Shown here piece after piece: positions 24,505-32,921 of a DNA stretch of 39,297 nucleotides. This DNA comes from an uncultured Lachnospiraceae bacterium (GTDB lineage: Bacteria > Bacillota > Clostridia > Lachnospirales > Lachnospiraceae), in assembly GCA_902788645.1 (NCBI GenBank), contig CADAKW010000007.1, forward strand, positions 1-39,297, given 5' to 3'. A program made the translations under genes and the position numbers. Position 1 is the first letter of the stretch. The number at the start of each line of letters is the position of its first letter. The notes below the pieces were generated by a model. The model searched no databases, was not told where the DNA came from, and saw only the letters and a program-made list of their open reading frames with translations.

Positions 24505-24645
24505 CAAAATAAGAAAACCTCCCTGCGTAAACACAGAGAGGTGAAATCATCAAAATAATTACATCCTTCCTCGGTAGGCGGTGTCCTTACGCCGATCTAT
24601 CGGCACCTACTGTCTACGGCAGTATGGCTTGCTTCACAAACCAAA
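24505..24645 (-). ncRNA. L10 leader (rplJL autoregulatory mRNA element) with attenuator
   Basis: The transcript before rplJ contains the known L10-leader features: GACAGTAGGTGCC near 24605-24618, a hairpin GCCGAT/ATCGGC (24591-24604) and the conserved ACCGCCTACCGAGG segment (24570-24584). An 11-bp terminator stem follows (24517-24542, two G-U pairs) with the run TTTTCTTATTTT. L10 complex binding should favour termination. Confidence 0.85.
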
Positions 24646-24649
24646 AAAT

Positions 24650-24678
24650 ATTTTAGCACATTTCAAAATATAAGTCAA
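24650..24678 (-). promoter_or_regulatory. SigmaA promoter of rplJL
   Basis: TTGACT (24673-24678, minus strand) and TAAAAT (24650-24655) are separated by 17 bases, directly upstream of the L10 leader. Confidence 0.75.
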
Positions 24679-24745
24679 CACCCATTTTTCTAATATTTCC
24701 TCTTGCAATCCTGCCTAATATTATATTTCTACCATACAATTTGCC

Positions 24746-25543
24746 CTAATATTTCCACAAATTCTTGATCTGCGGCACCACCTGTGACAGCTTCCATACT
24801 TTTTCACTGTTTTTGCGGCTGTTGGGATCATTGATAATCACCTGCTGGTCATCTTTCATTCCCGACAGAACCAGAAAATGTCCTGCTGTGGTAAAATCTC
24901 CCGGCCGCATGGCACAAATGATCACATGCCCCTCCTGAAGGGTCCGCCGGATCACCTCCTCATCGCAGGACATTTCTGTCCCGCTAAGTCCCAGCAGTGC
25001 CGCCCCGTCTGTCATCAAAGACCATGCCGAGCCTTGTCCTTTTACATAAAATCCATTCTTTTGCGCCAGTTTTGCCACCTTCCATGGGTTCCATTTGTCA
25101 TTCTGAAAGGTATGACATGCCACCATCGCAAGACAGGTGGGACCACACCCCGTCAATGCCATAAAATCATTGCCGTATTTCCGGTATCCCCATCGTTCAT
25201 CCCACTGCAGAAACAATGGCACACCACTTTCCTGATTGCCCCCCAGATCAGAGGAGGTCAGACGAATCTTCTGTGCTTTTCCTGCCTGTTTGGGATAATC
25301 CTTCACAAACTGTCTCGTCTCCGGATTCTTTTTGGCCAGTTCGATCAACTGCTCCGGGTATTGTCCTTCTTTATCTTTCCAGAAATCATCCTGTCCCAGA
25401 GACGACAGACTCTGACGAAACTGATCTATGCTCCGGGATATATTCCCCATATAATAATTTGTCGTCAAAAAACGTACCCCCACCAGAACCAAAATGATTC
25501 CCAGGAGCCATTTTCTTTTTCTTCTCCTGTACTGTCTTTTCAT
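24746..25543 (-). CDS. Membrane-anchored C39-like cysteine peptidase
   Basis: A 265-residue protein with a very basic start and one membrane anchor (about 11-30), a helical linker (35-95), and a papain-like Peptidase_C39_2 domain: VPLFLQWDERWGYRKYG, TGCGPTCLAM (catalytic Cys133), GHFLVLSG (His222) and INDPNS (Asp239). Such stand-alone proteins face the outside. Targets are usually unknown: peptidoglycan peptides, leader peptides or surface proteins. No ABC exporter domain or bacteriocin gene is adjacent, so bacteriocin processing is not supported. GGGAGATG lies 9 bases before the ATG. It diverges from the signal peptidase gene. Confidence 0.85.
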   Translation of the reverse strand: MKRQYRRRKRKWLLGIILVLVGVRFLTTNYYMGNISRSIDQFRQSLSSLGQDDFWKDKEGQYPEQLIELAKKNPETRQFVKDYPKQAGKAQKIRLTSSDLGGNQESGVPLFLQWDERWGYRKYGNDFMALTGCGPTCLAMVACHTFQNDKWNPWKVAKLAQKNGFYVKGQGSAWSLMTDGAALLGLSGTEMSCDEEVIRRTLQEGHVIICAMRPGDFTTAGHFLVLSGMKDDQQVIINDPNSRKNSEKVWKLSQVVPQIKNLWKY

Positions 25544-25730
25544 TTTATATCATCTCCCATTTTTTCTTGAGTTACTTATAAGTTTAATGGGAGATATCTG
25601 GGAATGCTTATGATTTTTCTAAACGATTTCTAATATTTCTCTGAACTTTGAGCTGGAACCTCGGTCTTATTTTACATTGCAGAAGGGATGTGATAAGATG
25701 AATGCACTACCAATGAAAGGATTGTACAAT

Positions 25731-26450
25731 ATGAACGAATCAGATAGCATTTCCGAAGAGAATACGTCCACTCCGGAAACAGACAATAAAAACAAAAAAG
25801 AGAAGCGTTTTTCTCTTGCAGATACTCTTCAGTTTATTTTCCTGCTTGCAGTGATCGCCCTGATCATTTTTATCCGGCAGATGCCCCTCTTTACCGTGGA
25901 CGGCCACAGCATGGATCATACTTATGCCCATGGGGATCTGCTGGTTGGAGACAAAAATGCCGAGATCCATTCGGAGGATATCCTGATCATATACAGCGAC
26001 GTCCTGTCAGAGCATATCGTCAAGCGGTGTATCGGTCTCCCCGGCGATAAGGTTAAGATCAAGGACAATATCGTGTATGTAAACGGTAAGCAGTTAAAGG
26101 AGGATTATATTGCGGAGCCTATGGTCACAGATGATATGTCTGTCACCCTCGGCGATGATGAATACTTTGTGATGGGGGATAACCGGAATAACTCCACAGA
26201 CAGCCGCGAGATTGGCCCTATTCCAAAGGACAAGATCGAGGCAAAGGTTACCCACAACCTTACTAAAGAATATCATATCACTACCGTTCACCTAAAATGG
26301 TTTAAACGCATCGTTATCATCGGCGCAGCATGCTACATCATCCTGACGATCCTGGGAAGCTTCCTTGTCCCTTTATTTCACCGCAGCGATGAGAAACACG
26401 ATGGCACAGCAGATAATGAAGATGACAGCGAAAATACAGACAATATCTAG
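25731..26450 (+). CDS. lepB: Signal peptidase I with an extra C-terminal membrane segment
   Basis: A 239-residue protein. An acidic/Lys cytoplasmic tail (1-30), a membrane helix (about 33-52) and the catalytic domain follow in order: DGHSMDHT (nucleophile Ser60), VKRCIGLPGD (general base Lys98) and MGDNRNNSTDSR (148-159). It cleaves signal peptides on the outer membrane face. Unusually, a second hydrophobic helix (193-215) and an acidic tail (DNEDDSENTDNI) follow the domain, returning the C-terminus to the cytoplasm. The start at 25731 has AAAGGA 9 bases upstream; 25698 with AAGGGA is an alternative giving 11 more residues. Confidence 0.9.
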   Translation: MNESDSISEENTSTPETDNKNKKEKRFSLADTLQFIFLLAVIALIIFIRQMPLFTVDGHSMDHTYAHGDLLVGDKNAEIHSEDILIIYSDVLSEHIVKRCIGLPGDKVKIKDNIVYVNGKQLKEDYIAEPMVTDDMSVTLGDDEYFVMGDNRNNSTDSREIGPIPKDKIEAKVTHNLTKEYHITTVHLKWFKRIVIIGAACYIILTILGSFLVPLFHRSDEKHDGTADNEDDSENTDNI

Positions 26451-26553
26451 TCCACCCGGCATATCACGGCAGAGACGGCAAACACCTGTACCAACAGGCA
26501 GATGACAAGAATAAAAGATTACAAAAGCCGAAACAGATAAGCAAAAATAAAGT

Positions 26554-26618
26554 AAAACCGGCACAGACATTACGATACGATCAAAGTATCTGGTGTCTGT
26601 GCCGGTTTTATTTTATGA
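26554..26618. terminator. Bidirectional terminator between lepB and serS
   Basis: AAAACCGGCACAGACA (26554-26569) pairs perfectly with 26594-26609 (16 bp); an inner GATAC/GTATC extends the fold. T-rich sequence follows in both directions: ATTTTATG to the right, and T-rich ACTTTATTTTTGC on the minus strand. Confidence 0.85.
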
Positions 26619-26631
26619 TTGTCTGTTATTT

Positions 26632-27921
26632 TTATTTCTTTTCTCTGATGGCATCCATTCCGCCCATATATGGTCTCAGTGCTTCCGGAATCCTTACACT
26701 GCCGTCCTCCTGCAGATTATTCTCCAGGAATGCAATGAGCATACGAGGCGGTGCAACTACGGTGTTATTCAGGGTATGTGCAAAATATTTATTGCCGTCC
26801 TCACCCTTCACACGGATCTTTAAGCGGCGTGCCTGTGCATCTCCAAGATTGGAACAGCTTCCAACCTCGAAGTATTTCTTCTGACGTGGAGACCATGCCT
26901 CAACATCGATAGACTTCACCTTGAGATCTGCCAGATCTCCGGAGCAGCACTCCAGTGTACGAACCGGGATATCCAGTGTACGGAACAGATCTACAGTATT
27001 CTGCCAGAGTTTGTCAAACCACGCCTTGCTCTCCTCCGGCTTGCAGACAACGATCATCTCCTGCTTTTCGAACTGGTGGATACGGTAAACGCCACGCTCC
27101 TCGATACCATGTGCTCCCTTTTCCTTACGGAAGCACGGAGAATAGCTTGTGAGGGTACGCGGAAGTGACTTCTCCTCAAGGATCGTATCAATAAATTTAC
27201 CGATCATAGAATGCTCACTGGTACCGATCAGATAAAGATCCTCGCCCTCGATCTTGTACATCATGGCATCCATCTCAGCAAAACTCATAACACCTGTTAC
27301 CACATTGCTTCGGATCATAAATGGAGGTACACAGTAAGTAAATCCACGGTCGATCATGAAATCTCTCGCATAGGAGATCACTGCAGAATGAAGTCTTGCA
27401 ATATCTCCCATCAGATAATAGAATCCGTTTCCTGCCACCTTACCTGCTGCATCCAGATCAATACCATCAAAACGCTCCATGATCTCTGTATGATAAGGCA
27501 CCTCGAAATCAGGAACGACCGGATCACCAAACTTTTCAATCTCGACATTTTCACTGTCATCCTTACCGATCGGCACACTTGGATCGATAATGTTTGGAAT
27601 GACCATCATGATCTTCCGGATCTTCTCCGCAAGCTCCGGCTCCTTTGCCTGCAGCTCCTCCAGACGAGGGGCGATCTCGGCAACCTCTGCCTTTCTCTGC
27701 TCTGCCTCATCTTTTTTGCCCTGAGCCATCAGACCACCGATCTCCTTGGAGATCTTTTTGCGGCGGGCACGAAGTTCATCAGCCTCCTGCTGTATCTTTC
27801 TTGCCTCAGCATCCAGAGCAATCACCTCATCCACCAACGGAAGCTTCTCATCCTGGAACTTATTTTTGATGTTCTGTTTTACGATGTCAGGATTTTCTCT
27901 GACAAATTTCAAGTCTAACAT
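26632..27921 (-). CDS. serS: Seryl-tRNA synthetase
   Basis: A 429-residue class II synthetase. It begins MLDLKFVRENPDIVKQNIKNK with the long antiparallel coiled arm (about 30-105) that clamps tRNA-Ser. GTSEHSMIGKFID leads to motif 2, FRKEKGAHGIEERGVYRIHQFEK, and motif 3 lies near RMLIAFLENNLQEDGSVRIPEALRPYMGG. It charges tRNA-Ser and also Sec tRNA where present. AAAGGAGAAAAGAC precedes the ATG. Unlike many Clostridia copies, no T-box leader is visible: the stop of the PAS-GGDEF-EAL gene is only 19 bases upstream, implying co-transcription. Confidence 0.96.
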   Translation of the reverse strand: MLDLKFVRENPDIVKQNIKNKFQDEKLPLVDEVIALDAEARKIQQEADELRARRKKISKEIGGLMAQGKKDEAEQRKAEVAEIAPRLEELQAKEPELAEKIRKIMMVIPNIIDPSVPIGKDDSENVEIEKFGDPVVPDFEVPYHTEIMERFDGIDLDAAGKVAGNGFYYLMGDIARLHSAVISYARDFMIDRGFTYCVPPFMIRSNVVTGVMSFAEMDAMMYKIEGEDLYLIGTSEHSMIGKFIDTILEEKSLPRTLTSYSPCFRKEKGAHGIEERGVYRIHQFEKQEMIVVCKPEESKAWFDKLWQNTVDLFRTLDIPVRTLECCSGDLADLKVKSIDVEAWSPRQKKYFEVGSCSNLGDAQARRLKIRVKGEDGNKYFAHTLNNTVVAPPRMLIAFLENNLQEDGSVRIPEALRPYMGGMDAIREKK

Positions 27922-27940
27922 GTCTTTTCTCCTTTATGAT

Positions 27941-30490
27941 TTATTCGCTCAAAAAGCATTTTTCAAATACAACATTTTTCATGGCACCATAATATATGAC
28001 ACCCTCAAATACATCGCATCCAATCTTTTTTGCATACTCCTCCTGAAGTCTGGTATGAATACCTCCACAGGTAACGGTGAGTCCCATCTCCTTTGCCATC
28101 TCCACGGTCTTGCAGAAGATCACGGTATCCTTTTCATTGATCATGTGCTCACTGAAATATTCTCCATGGAACTTAATGCCTGTCACAGGCAGACGACGCA
28201 TGGAATTGACTGCAGTATGATCTGCTCCAAACCGGCTGATCACTACCTGATATCCCAGATTGGTCAGATTGCGTATCGCCACCTCAAATGCCGTTGTGGC
28301 ATCCGCAAAGAAACGCTCCGGAATCTCAAATATGAAATCCGCCGGCTCAAGTTTATTCTGCTCCACAACGATATTGTGTATACGCTCCACAGCATGTCTT
28401 GTGGATAACTGACTTGCCGTCATTTCCAGCGAAACCGGAATGACCTTGTTACCCTTTGCCTTCCATGCACCGATATTGTCTGCCACCTCCTGCAGCAGAT
28501 AAAAGCTGAACTCCTCCAGCTGGGATCCCCGCTCCATCAGATGCATGATCTGTGTATACTCAAAATACTGACCGTCCTTCATGAGAATCCTCGGAATCGC
28601 TTTACAGCCGATAACGTGCTCCTTATCTCCCTTGATCCTTGGAAGATAGCTGATCTCTACGTTGTGATCATCCATCGCCCGCCGGATCTGTCCAACGATC
28701 TCATCCTCCCTGGAAAGCTGCTCATCCATATCCTCTGTATAGATCGCATAGTGATTACCACGAAGTCCCTTGATGCTTCTCCTGGCCAGATCAGCCTTCT
28801 CCAGCATCTCCAGAAGCTCCTGATCCTCCTGCTGGATCAGATATACACCTACCGTCGAGCCAAAGTCAATATTGTCCTCCTCCGCCTCAACCTCCTGTTG
28901 ATGGCGTACCACGGCAGACATGGCATTGACCAGCTCCTTGTGGGTGTCATACTGGAAAAGCACTACAAAGTAATCCCCATCTACTCTCGCACACATTCCG
29001 TCCTTTGTCAAATGATTTAACAGAACATCGGAAAATGCCTTGAGGATACGGTTGCTTACATAAAAGCCATAATGATGGCTAAAGCTCTGAAATTCATTGA
29101 TATCTGCGCAGATCAGTGCATAATGGGAATCCTCTCTGCGGGATGCCAGAATCTTCTCCGCTTTCCGCAAGAAAGAAGCATACGGAAGAAGTCCCGTAAT
29201 GGTATCCTCCGTCTTGGCTCTGGCTGACGCTGCGATCTTTTTGAGCTTTCCTGCCAGCTGGGTGATCTCCAGCTCGGAATTTTTGACCTGCTCTGCCTTC
29301 ACCGCACTCTGCTCACTGTCCGAAAGAAGCCTCGTCAGGCCATAAACAACGGTTCCTCCGTCTTTTTTCTTTTCGGTACAGGTATTGATCTGCACTTTAT
29401 GATATGCGCCATTGCGGTTGACCACACGAAATTCGTCTACATATTCTCCGATATGATCCTCCCAATACTCCCGCATTTTTATGAACTTGTCCACATCCTC
29501 CGGGTGAATGATGGCACGGATATTGTCATCGGTAAACTGCCCCTCCAGGATCGTCTCCGGAGAGTAGGTCTCCCCCAGATCTCCATCCCGCCGGAGCACA
29601 TGCTGCTCCAGATCATATGTCCAGATCGTTTCCTGAAGCATCCTTGTCACCACGTTGGAACGGTGATTATTGTCCGCCAGCTCCGATTCCGCCTGCTTTC
29701 TGGCTGTAATATCCACGATTACGCAAAGATAAACCGGCTGTCCGTTGTCATTATCAATCTGCGTTCCGTTGATATAGGACCAGCGGATCTCCCCGCTCTT
29801 GGCCATAATGCGATACTCCATCGCCAGAGGTCCTCTGTTCTCAATAGCCTGACGGATGGTTCTTGTAACCATATCCAGATCCTCCGGATACACAAGCTCT
29901 GACGTATCATTATGAAACTCCATGCTGTACTCCGACCGGCTATATCCCGCCAGCCTGAAAAATCCGTCATTGGCATAAAGGATCTTGAAATCGTTCAACC
30001 GTACCTTAAGCACACCTCCCGGTATACTGTTGGCGATCAGATCCAACTCTCTTTTGGCATTGTAGACATCCTGCAGATGCCGTTTGGATCCTGATATATC
30101 CAGACAGGAGCAATAATAGATCATGCTCCCCGGCTTTGCCTCTCTCTTGGCAGTAAACGAGATCCATATAATGGAATCATCCCGGCGCTTTGCCCGAAAC
30201 TCCAGATGTATGCTGCCCCCCATGCTGACCTGACGCGCCATCAGCGCCTTCATCCTCTGCTTTTCCTCCAGCAGGGCAGGACCCATGACTCTGTTTTCAA
30301 AACATTCCTGAAACTCCTTCGGGGTATACTGAAACATCTTATAAAATCCATCATTGGCATACATGATCTCCGGCTCAGCCTGCATCTTTGTGATCATCAT
30401 GCCACATTCCGACATCCCCGCCAGTCTGGCAAACTGTTCCTTATGCATTTCAAAACCATTCTCTGCTATATTCTCTGTAATCCTCTCCAT
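27941..30490 (-). CDS. PAS-PAS-PAS-GGDEF-EAL protein with degenerate GGDEF and EAL motifs
   Basis: An 849-residue cytoplasmic protein without membrane helices. Three PAS-like domains lie at about 20-135, 148-262 and 282-388 (YANDGFYKMF, YANDGFFRLAGY, IIHPEDVDKF). A GGDEF-like domain (about 428-585) has DGDYF at 504-508 instead of GGDEF. An EAL-like domain (about 597-845) has KAI (630-632) for EAL, SRFGADHTAV for DDFGxGxS, KFHGEYF for KxDxxFV and TCGGIHT for AEGVET. Neither cyclase nor phosphodiesterase activity is likely; a binding or scaffold role is plausible. The ATG at 30490 has AAGGGGG 8 bases upstream. It sits between galK (34-base gap) and serS (19 bases). Confidence 0.9.
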   Translation of the reverse strand: MERITENIAENGFEMHKEQFARLAGMSECGMMITKMQAEPEIMYANDGFYKMFQYTPKEFQECFENRVMGPALLEEKQRMKALMARQVSMGGSIHLEFRAKRRDDSIIWISFTAKREAKPGSMIYYCSCLDISGSKRHLQDVYNAKRELDLIANSIPGGVLKVRLNDFKILYANDGFFRLAGYSRSEYSMEFHNDTSELVYPEDLDMVTRTIRQAIENRGPLAMEYRIMAKSGEIRWSYINGTQIDNDNGQPVYLCVIVDITARKQAESELADNNHRSNVVTRMLQETIWTYDLEQHVLRRDGDLGETYSPETILEGQFTDDNIRAIIHPEDVDKFIKMREYWEDHIGEYVDEFRVVNRNGAYHKVQINTCTEKKKDGGTVVYGLTRLLSDSEQSAVKAEQVKNSELEITQLAGKLKKIAASARAKTEDTITGLLPYASFLRKAEKILASRREDSHYALICADINEFQSFSHHYGFYVSNRILKAFSDVLLNHLTKDGMCARVDGDYFVVLFQYDTHKELVNAMSAVVRHQQEVEAEEDNIDFGSTVGVYLIQQEDQELLEMLEKADLARRSIKGLRGNHYAIYTEDMDEQLSREDEIVGQIRRAMDDHNVEISYLPRIKGDKEHVIGCKAIPRILMKDGQYFEYTQIMHLMERGSQLEEFSFYLLQEVADNIGAWKAKGNKVIPVSLEMTASQLSTRHAVERIHNIVVEQNKLEPADFIFEIPERFFADATTAFEVAIRNLTNLGYQVVISRFGADHTAVNSMRRLPVTGIKFHGEYFSEHMINEKDTVIFCKTVEMAKEMGLTVTCGGIHTRLQEEYAKKIGCDVFEGVIYYGAMKNVVFEKCFLSE

Positions 30491-30524
30491 ACCACACACC
30501 CCCTTCGTATCCTATCTCTTTTCT

Positions 30525-31688
30525 CTAAAGCTTTACCGGGCCGTCTCCTACCTCTACTACGTAAAAATCCGCTTTGTAACCCATCGCTTTCTTGTACGAT
30601 CTGCCGACCTGCCGAATGAAATACTCCACGGCATCATCCTTCACAATACTTACGGTACAGCCGCCAAAGCCGGCTCCTGTCATACGGGAACCCAGAACGC
30701 CTTTCACCTTCCACGCCGACTCCACCAGCGTATCCAGCTCTTTTCCCGTCACCTCATAATCATCTCTGAGAGAGATATGGGACTCATTCATCAGCTTTCC
30801 AAACAGGTTGAGATCATTGGTCTTCAACGCTTCAACCGCCTTTACCGTACGCTGATTCTCATATACTGCATGCTTTGCGCGCTTCCGGCGTACCGGATCC
30901 TTCACGGCTCCCTTGACCTTTTCAAACTGTTCCTCCGTCAGAGCACCCAGACTGTCCACCGGGATTTCCCTTTTGATCTCCTCCAACGCTTTCTCACACT
31001 CTGCACGCCGCTCATTATACTTGGAATCTCCCAAGCCCCGCTTTTTGTTGCTGCAGGAGATCACGATCCTGGCTCCCTCAAGCCGGATGGGCGCATACTC
31101 ATAAGAAAGATCTGCCGTATCCAGAAAAATGGCATGATCCCTCCGCCCCATGGCAATCGCAAACTGATCCATAATGCCGCAATTGACACCGTTGAACCGG
31201 TTCTCGGAAAACTGTCCGATCAGCGCCAGCTCCTGATTAGATATCCCCAGATCAAACAGATCATTGAGCATATATCCGGTCAGGACCTCGATGGACGCAG
31301 AGGACGAAAGCCCGGAACCATTGGGAATATTGCCATACAGCATCAGATCAACACCACAGGGAAGCTCATAACCCTTCTCCTCCAAAGCCCACATCACTCC
31401 CTTGGGGTAATTGGTCCATCCGGCATTCCTACGGGGTTTCAGATCATCGAGACCGGACTCGATCACAGGAAGATGTTCGAAATTCATAGAATAGAAACGA
31501 AGCTTGCGATCATTTCTCTTTCGTACGGCACCGTATGTACCGATCGTCAACGCACAGGGAAAGACATGTCCGCCATTGTAATCCGTATGTTCACCGATCA
31601 GATTCACACGACCCGGCGCAAAGTAGACACCGATTTCGCCACCCGCACCGTATAGCTCTTGAAATCTCTTGTAAATCCTATCCTTCAT
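30525..31688 (-). CDS. galK: Galactokinase
   Basis: A 387-residue GHMP kinase. The galactokinase signature GRVNLIGEHTDYNGG (26-40) is present, then the ATP loop PNGSGLSSSASIEVLTG (about 126-142) and the third motif SRMTGAGFGGCTVSIV near the C-terminus. The product phosphorylates alpha-D-galactose at C1 as the first Leloir step. galT and galE are not adjacent. GGAGGAACCGAGC precedes the ATG at 31688. A sigmaA-type promoter at 31720-31748 carries a palindrome over its start. It is the first gene of a galK, PAS-GGDEF-EAL, serS unit. Confidence 0.95.
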   Translation of the reverse strand: MKDRIYKRFQELYGAGGEIGVYFAPGRVNLIGEHTDYNGGHVFPCALTIGTYGAVRKRNDRKLRFYSMNFEHLPVIESGLDDLKPRRNAGWTNYPKGVMWALEEKGYELPCGVDLMLYGNIPNGSGLSSSASIEVLTGYMLNDLFDLGISNQELALIGQFSENRFNGVNCGIMDQFAIAMGRRDHAIFLDTADLSYEYAPIRLEGARIVISCSNKKRGLGDSKYNERRAECEKALEEIKREIPVDSLGALTEEQFEKVKGAVKDPVRRKRAKHAVYENQRTVKAVEALKTNDLNLFGKLMNESHISLRDDYEVTGKELDTLVESAWKVKGVLGSRMTGAGFGGCTVSIVKDDAVEYFIRQVGRSYKKAMGYKADFYVVEVGDGPVKL

Positions 31689-31708
31689 GCTCGGTTCCTC
31701 CGTCTTTT

Positions 31709-31721
31709 ATGTAAATTACAT
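31709..31721. promoter_or_regulatory. 13-bp palindrome over the galK transcription start (candidate operator)
   Basis: ATGTAA and TTACAT flank one base; the site touches the -10 box and covers the expected +1. Its core TGTA...TACA resembles that of the palindrome at 9375-9390. Confidence 0.4.
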
Positions 31722-31748
31722 TATATACTATTCACAGGCGGAAAACAA
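31720..31748 (-). promoter_or_regulatory. SigmaA promoter of the galK unit
   Basis: TTGTTT (31743-31748, minus strand) and TATAAT (31720-31725) are separated by 17 bases. The start would be near 31713, about 25 bases before the ATG. Confidence 0.6.
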
Positions 31749-31778
31749 GAAGGAGGGTACTTCCCTTCCTCTCTTTTT
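31742..31778 (-). terminator. Probable terminator of the phosphatase gene
   Basis: AGGAAGGG pairs with CCCTCCTT with one mismatch and one G-U around a 5-base loop, followed by CTTGTTTTCC on the minus strand. The stem is imperfect, and its T tract overlaps the galK -35 box. Confidence 0.45.
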
Positions 31779-31782
31779 ACCG

Positions 31783-32247
31783 TTAAAGCTCACCCTTTTG
31801 CCGTAAATACGCAAGAAATCCCTCACAGCCCTCCAGCACATCATCATAGGTTGCATCAAAATTGCCGGTATACCACGGATCTGCAATATCCCGCCCGGAA
31901 CCGGCAAAAGATAAAAATTTACAGACTTTCCCCTCCGGATCGCCATGCAGCATGCGGTGCAAATACTTCATATTGAGCTCATCCATTCCAATGATGTAGT
32001 CAAAGTCGTCATAATCCGCAAAGGAAATCTGCTTCGCCCGGTGGGGTACCAGAGGGATCCCCACCTCTCTGAGCTTATTCACGGTTCCTCTGTGAGGGGG
32101 ATTACCGATTTCCTCTGTACTGGTGGCAAAGCTGTCGATCACAAACTGATCCTCCAGTCCAAGCTCCTTTACCTTGTATGTGAATACGCTCTCACTCAGG
32201 GTCGATCTGCAGATATTTCCCCAGCATACAAATGCTACTCTTATCAT
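31783..32247 (-). CDS. Low-molecular-weight protein tyrosine phosphatase
   Basis: A 154-residue protein. The P-loop VCWGNICRS gives nucleophile Cys8 and Arg14 in the CX5R signature; the general acid Asp lies in ADPWYTGNFDATYDDV near 122-137. HRAKQISFADYDDFDYIIGMD is a further LMW-PTP segment. In Firmicutes such enzymes reverse tyrosine phosphorylation of capsule kinases or dephosphorylate arginine phosphate; no kinase is near, so the target is open. AAGGAG lies 10 bases before the ATG, and a promoter is at 32313-32340. Monocistronic. Confidence 0.93.
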   Translation of the reverse strand: MIRVAFVCWGNICRSTLSESVFTYKVKELGLEDQFVIDSFATSTEEIGNPPHRGTVNKLREVGIPLVPHRAKQISFADYDDFDYIIGMDELNMKYLHRMLHGDPEGKVCKFLSFAGSGRDIADPWYTGNFDATYDDVLEGCEGFLAYLRQKGEL

Positions 32248-32312
32248 ATCTCGGTCTCCTTTGCTCCATAAAAACGCAAGGCACCTTCGATACCTTACGT
32301 ACTATTTTTTCT

Positions 32313-32340
32313 ATTATACAGAGATTACAGAAAAATTCAA
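32313..32340 (-). promoter_or_regulatory. SigmaA promoter of the phosphatase gene
   Basis: TTGAAT (32335-32340, minus strand) and TATAAT (32313-32318) are separated by 16 bases. Confidence 0.6.
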
Positions 32341-32344
32341 ATAT

Positions 32345-32378
32345 TACCACAAAAGGGAAAAGAGGGCACTAGCCCTCT
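32345..32378 (-). terminator. Strong terminator at the left edge of the accessory segment
   Basis: AGAGGGC pairs with GCCCTCT around a 4-base loop (32361-32378) and is followed on the minus strand by TTTCCCTTTTG. It directly follows the remnant at 32378-32854. Confidence 0.75.
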
Positions 32379-32854
32379 CATGCCCCTCTGCGCTTTGCGA
32401 TCCGGCCTTCTCCTCCCCGGGAGCCGTTCATCTCCGGATGATGCTGTTTGATCTTCTTCCTTTCATGCTCCCGCCTGGTCTTTGAAGATGTTCTGTTCCC
32501 TCCTCGCCAAGACTCCTTTAATAATCGTCTTAGCAATAAACACGGATTTTTTCTATTTTCATCTTTATATGAGAGACATTCCAAAAAAGCACCTTGTTCA
32601 TATTCATTCAATTCCTCAAATTTGCAAATAATTTTGATTTATAATGTAGTATCTTCTTTGTAAAAATCTTCCTGCTCCATTCTATACCAGTTCATGTCTG
32701 TAGTTCCAAGAACTAGCTTTATTGCATCCATGATTGCTGATTTTCCAGAATCATTTTCCCCAACAAGAACGTTTAAGCCCTTTTTGAAAGTAATATTATG
32801 CTCATTTCCGTCAAAACATATAAAATTCTTTATTTGCAACAGTGAAAGATACAT
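32378..32854 (-). pseudogene. Remnant of an OLD-like ATPase gene: N-terminus with in-frame stop, fused to unrelated sequence
   Basis: From ATG 32854 (SD GAGGAAT) 71 codons encode MYLSLLQIKNFICFDGNE and a Walker A, LVGENDSGKSAIMDAIK, as in OLD-family ATP-dependent endonucleases. A TAA at 32639-32641 ends the frame, yet the same frame continues with a sensible sequence (IKIICKFEELNEYEQGAFLE) to about 32520, so the stop looks like a nonsense mutation. Beyond about 32510 the DNA becomes GC-rich and the frame reads a basic Arg/Lys/Gly-rich stretch to a stop at 32378, probably sequence from a different gene. The rest of the ATPase and its TOPRIM domain are missing. Confidence 0.7.
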
Positions 32855-32921
32855 ATTCCTCAACTATCCTTTCTTTTGTTATCCAATTACAACTTATCTT
32901 CGTTTTATAATTTCACAGCAC

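Noticed and set aside
24746-25543. Bacteriocin-processing C39 peptidase
   Set aside because: There is no ABC transporter fusion, double-glycine leader peptide or immunity gene nearby; only a general C39-like peptidase can be claimed.
32378-32611. 77-codon minus-strand frame with an apparent SD
   Set aside because: The apparent SD is the codons of FEE in the OLD-like remnant, whose frame continues from upstream. The second half is unrelated GC-rich sequence, so it is kept as part of a pseudogene.
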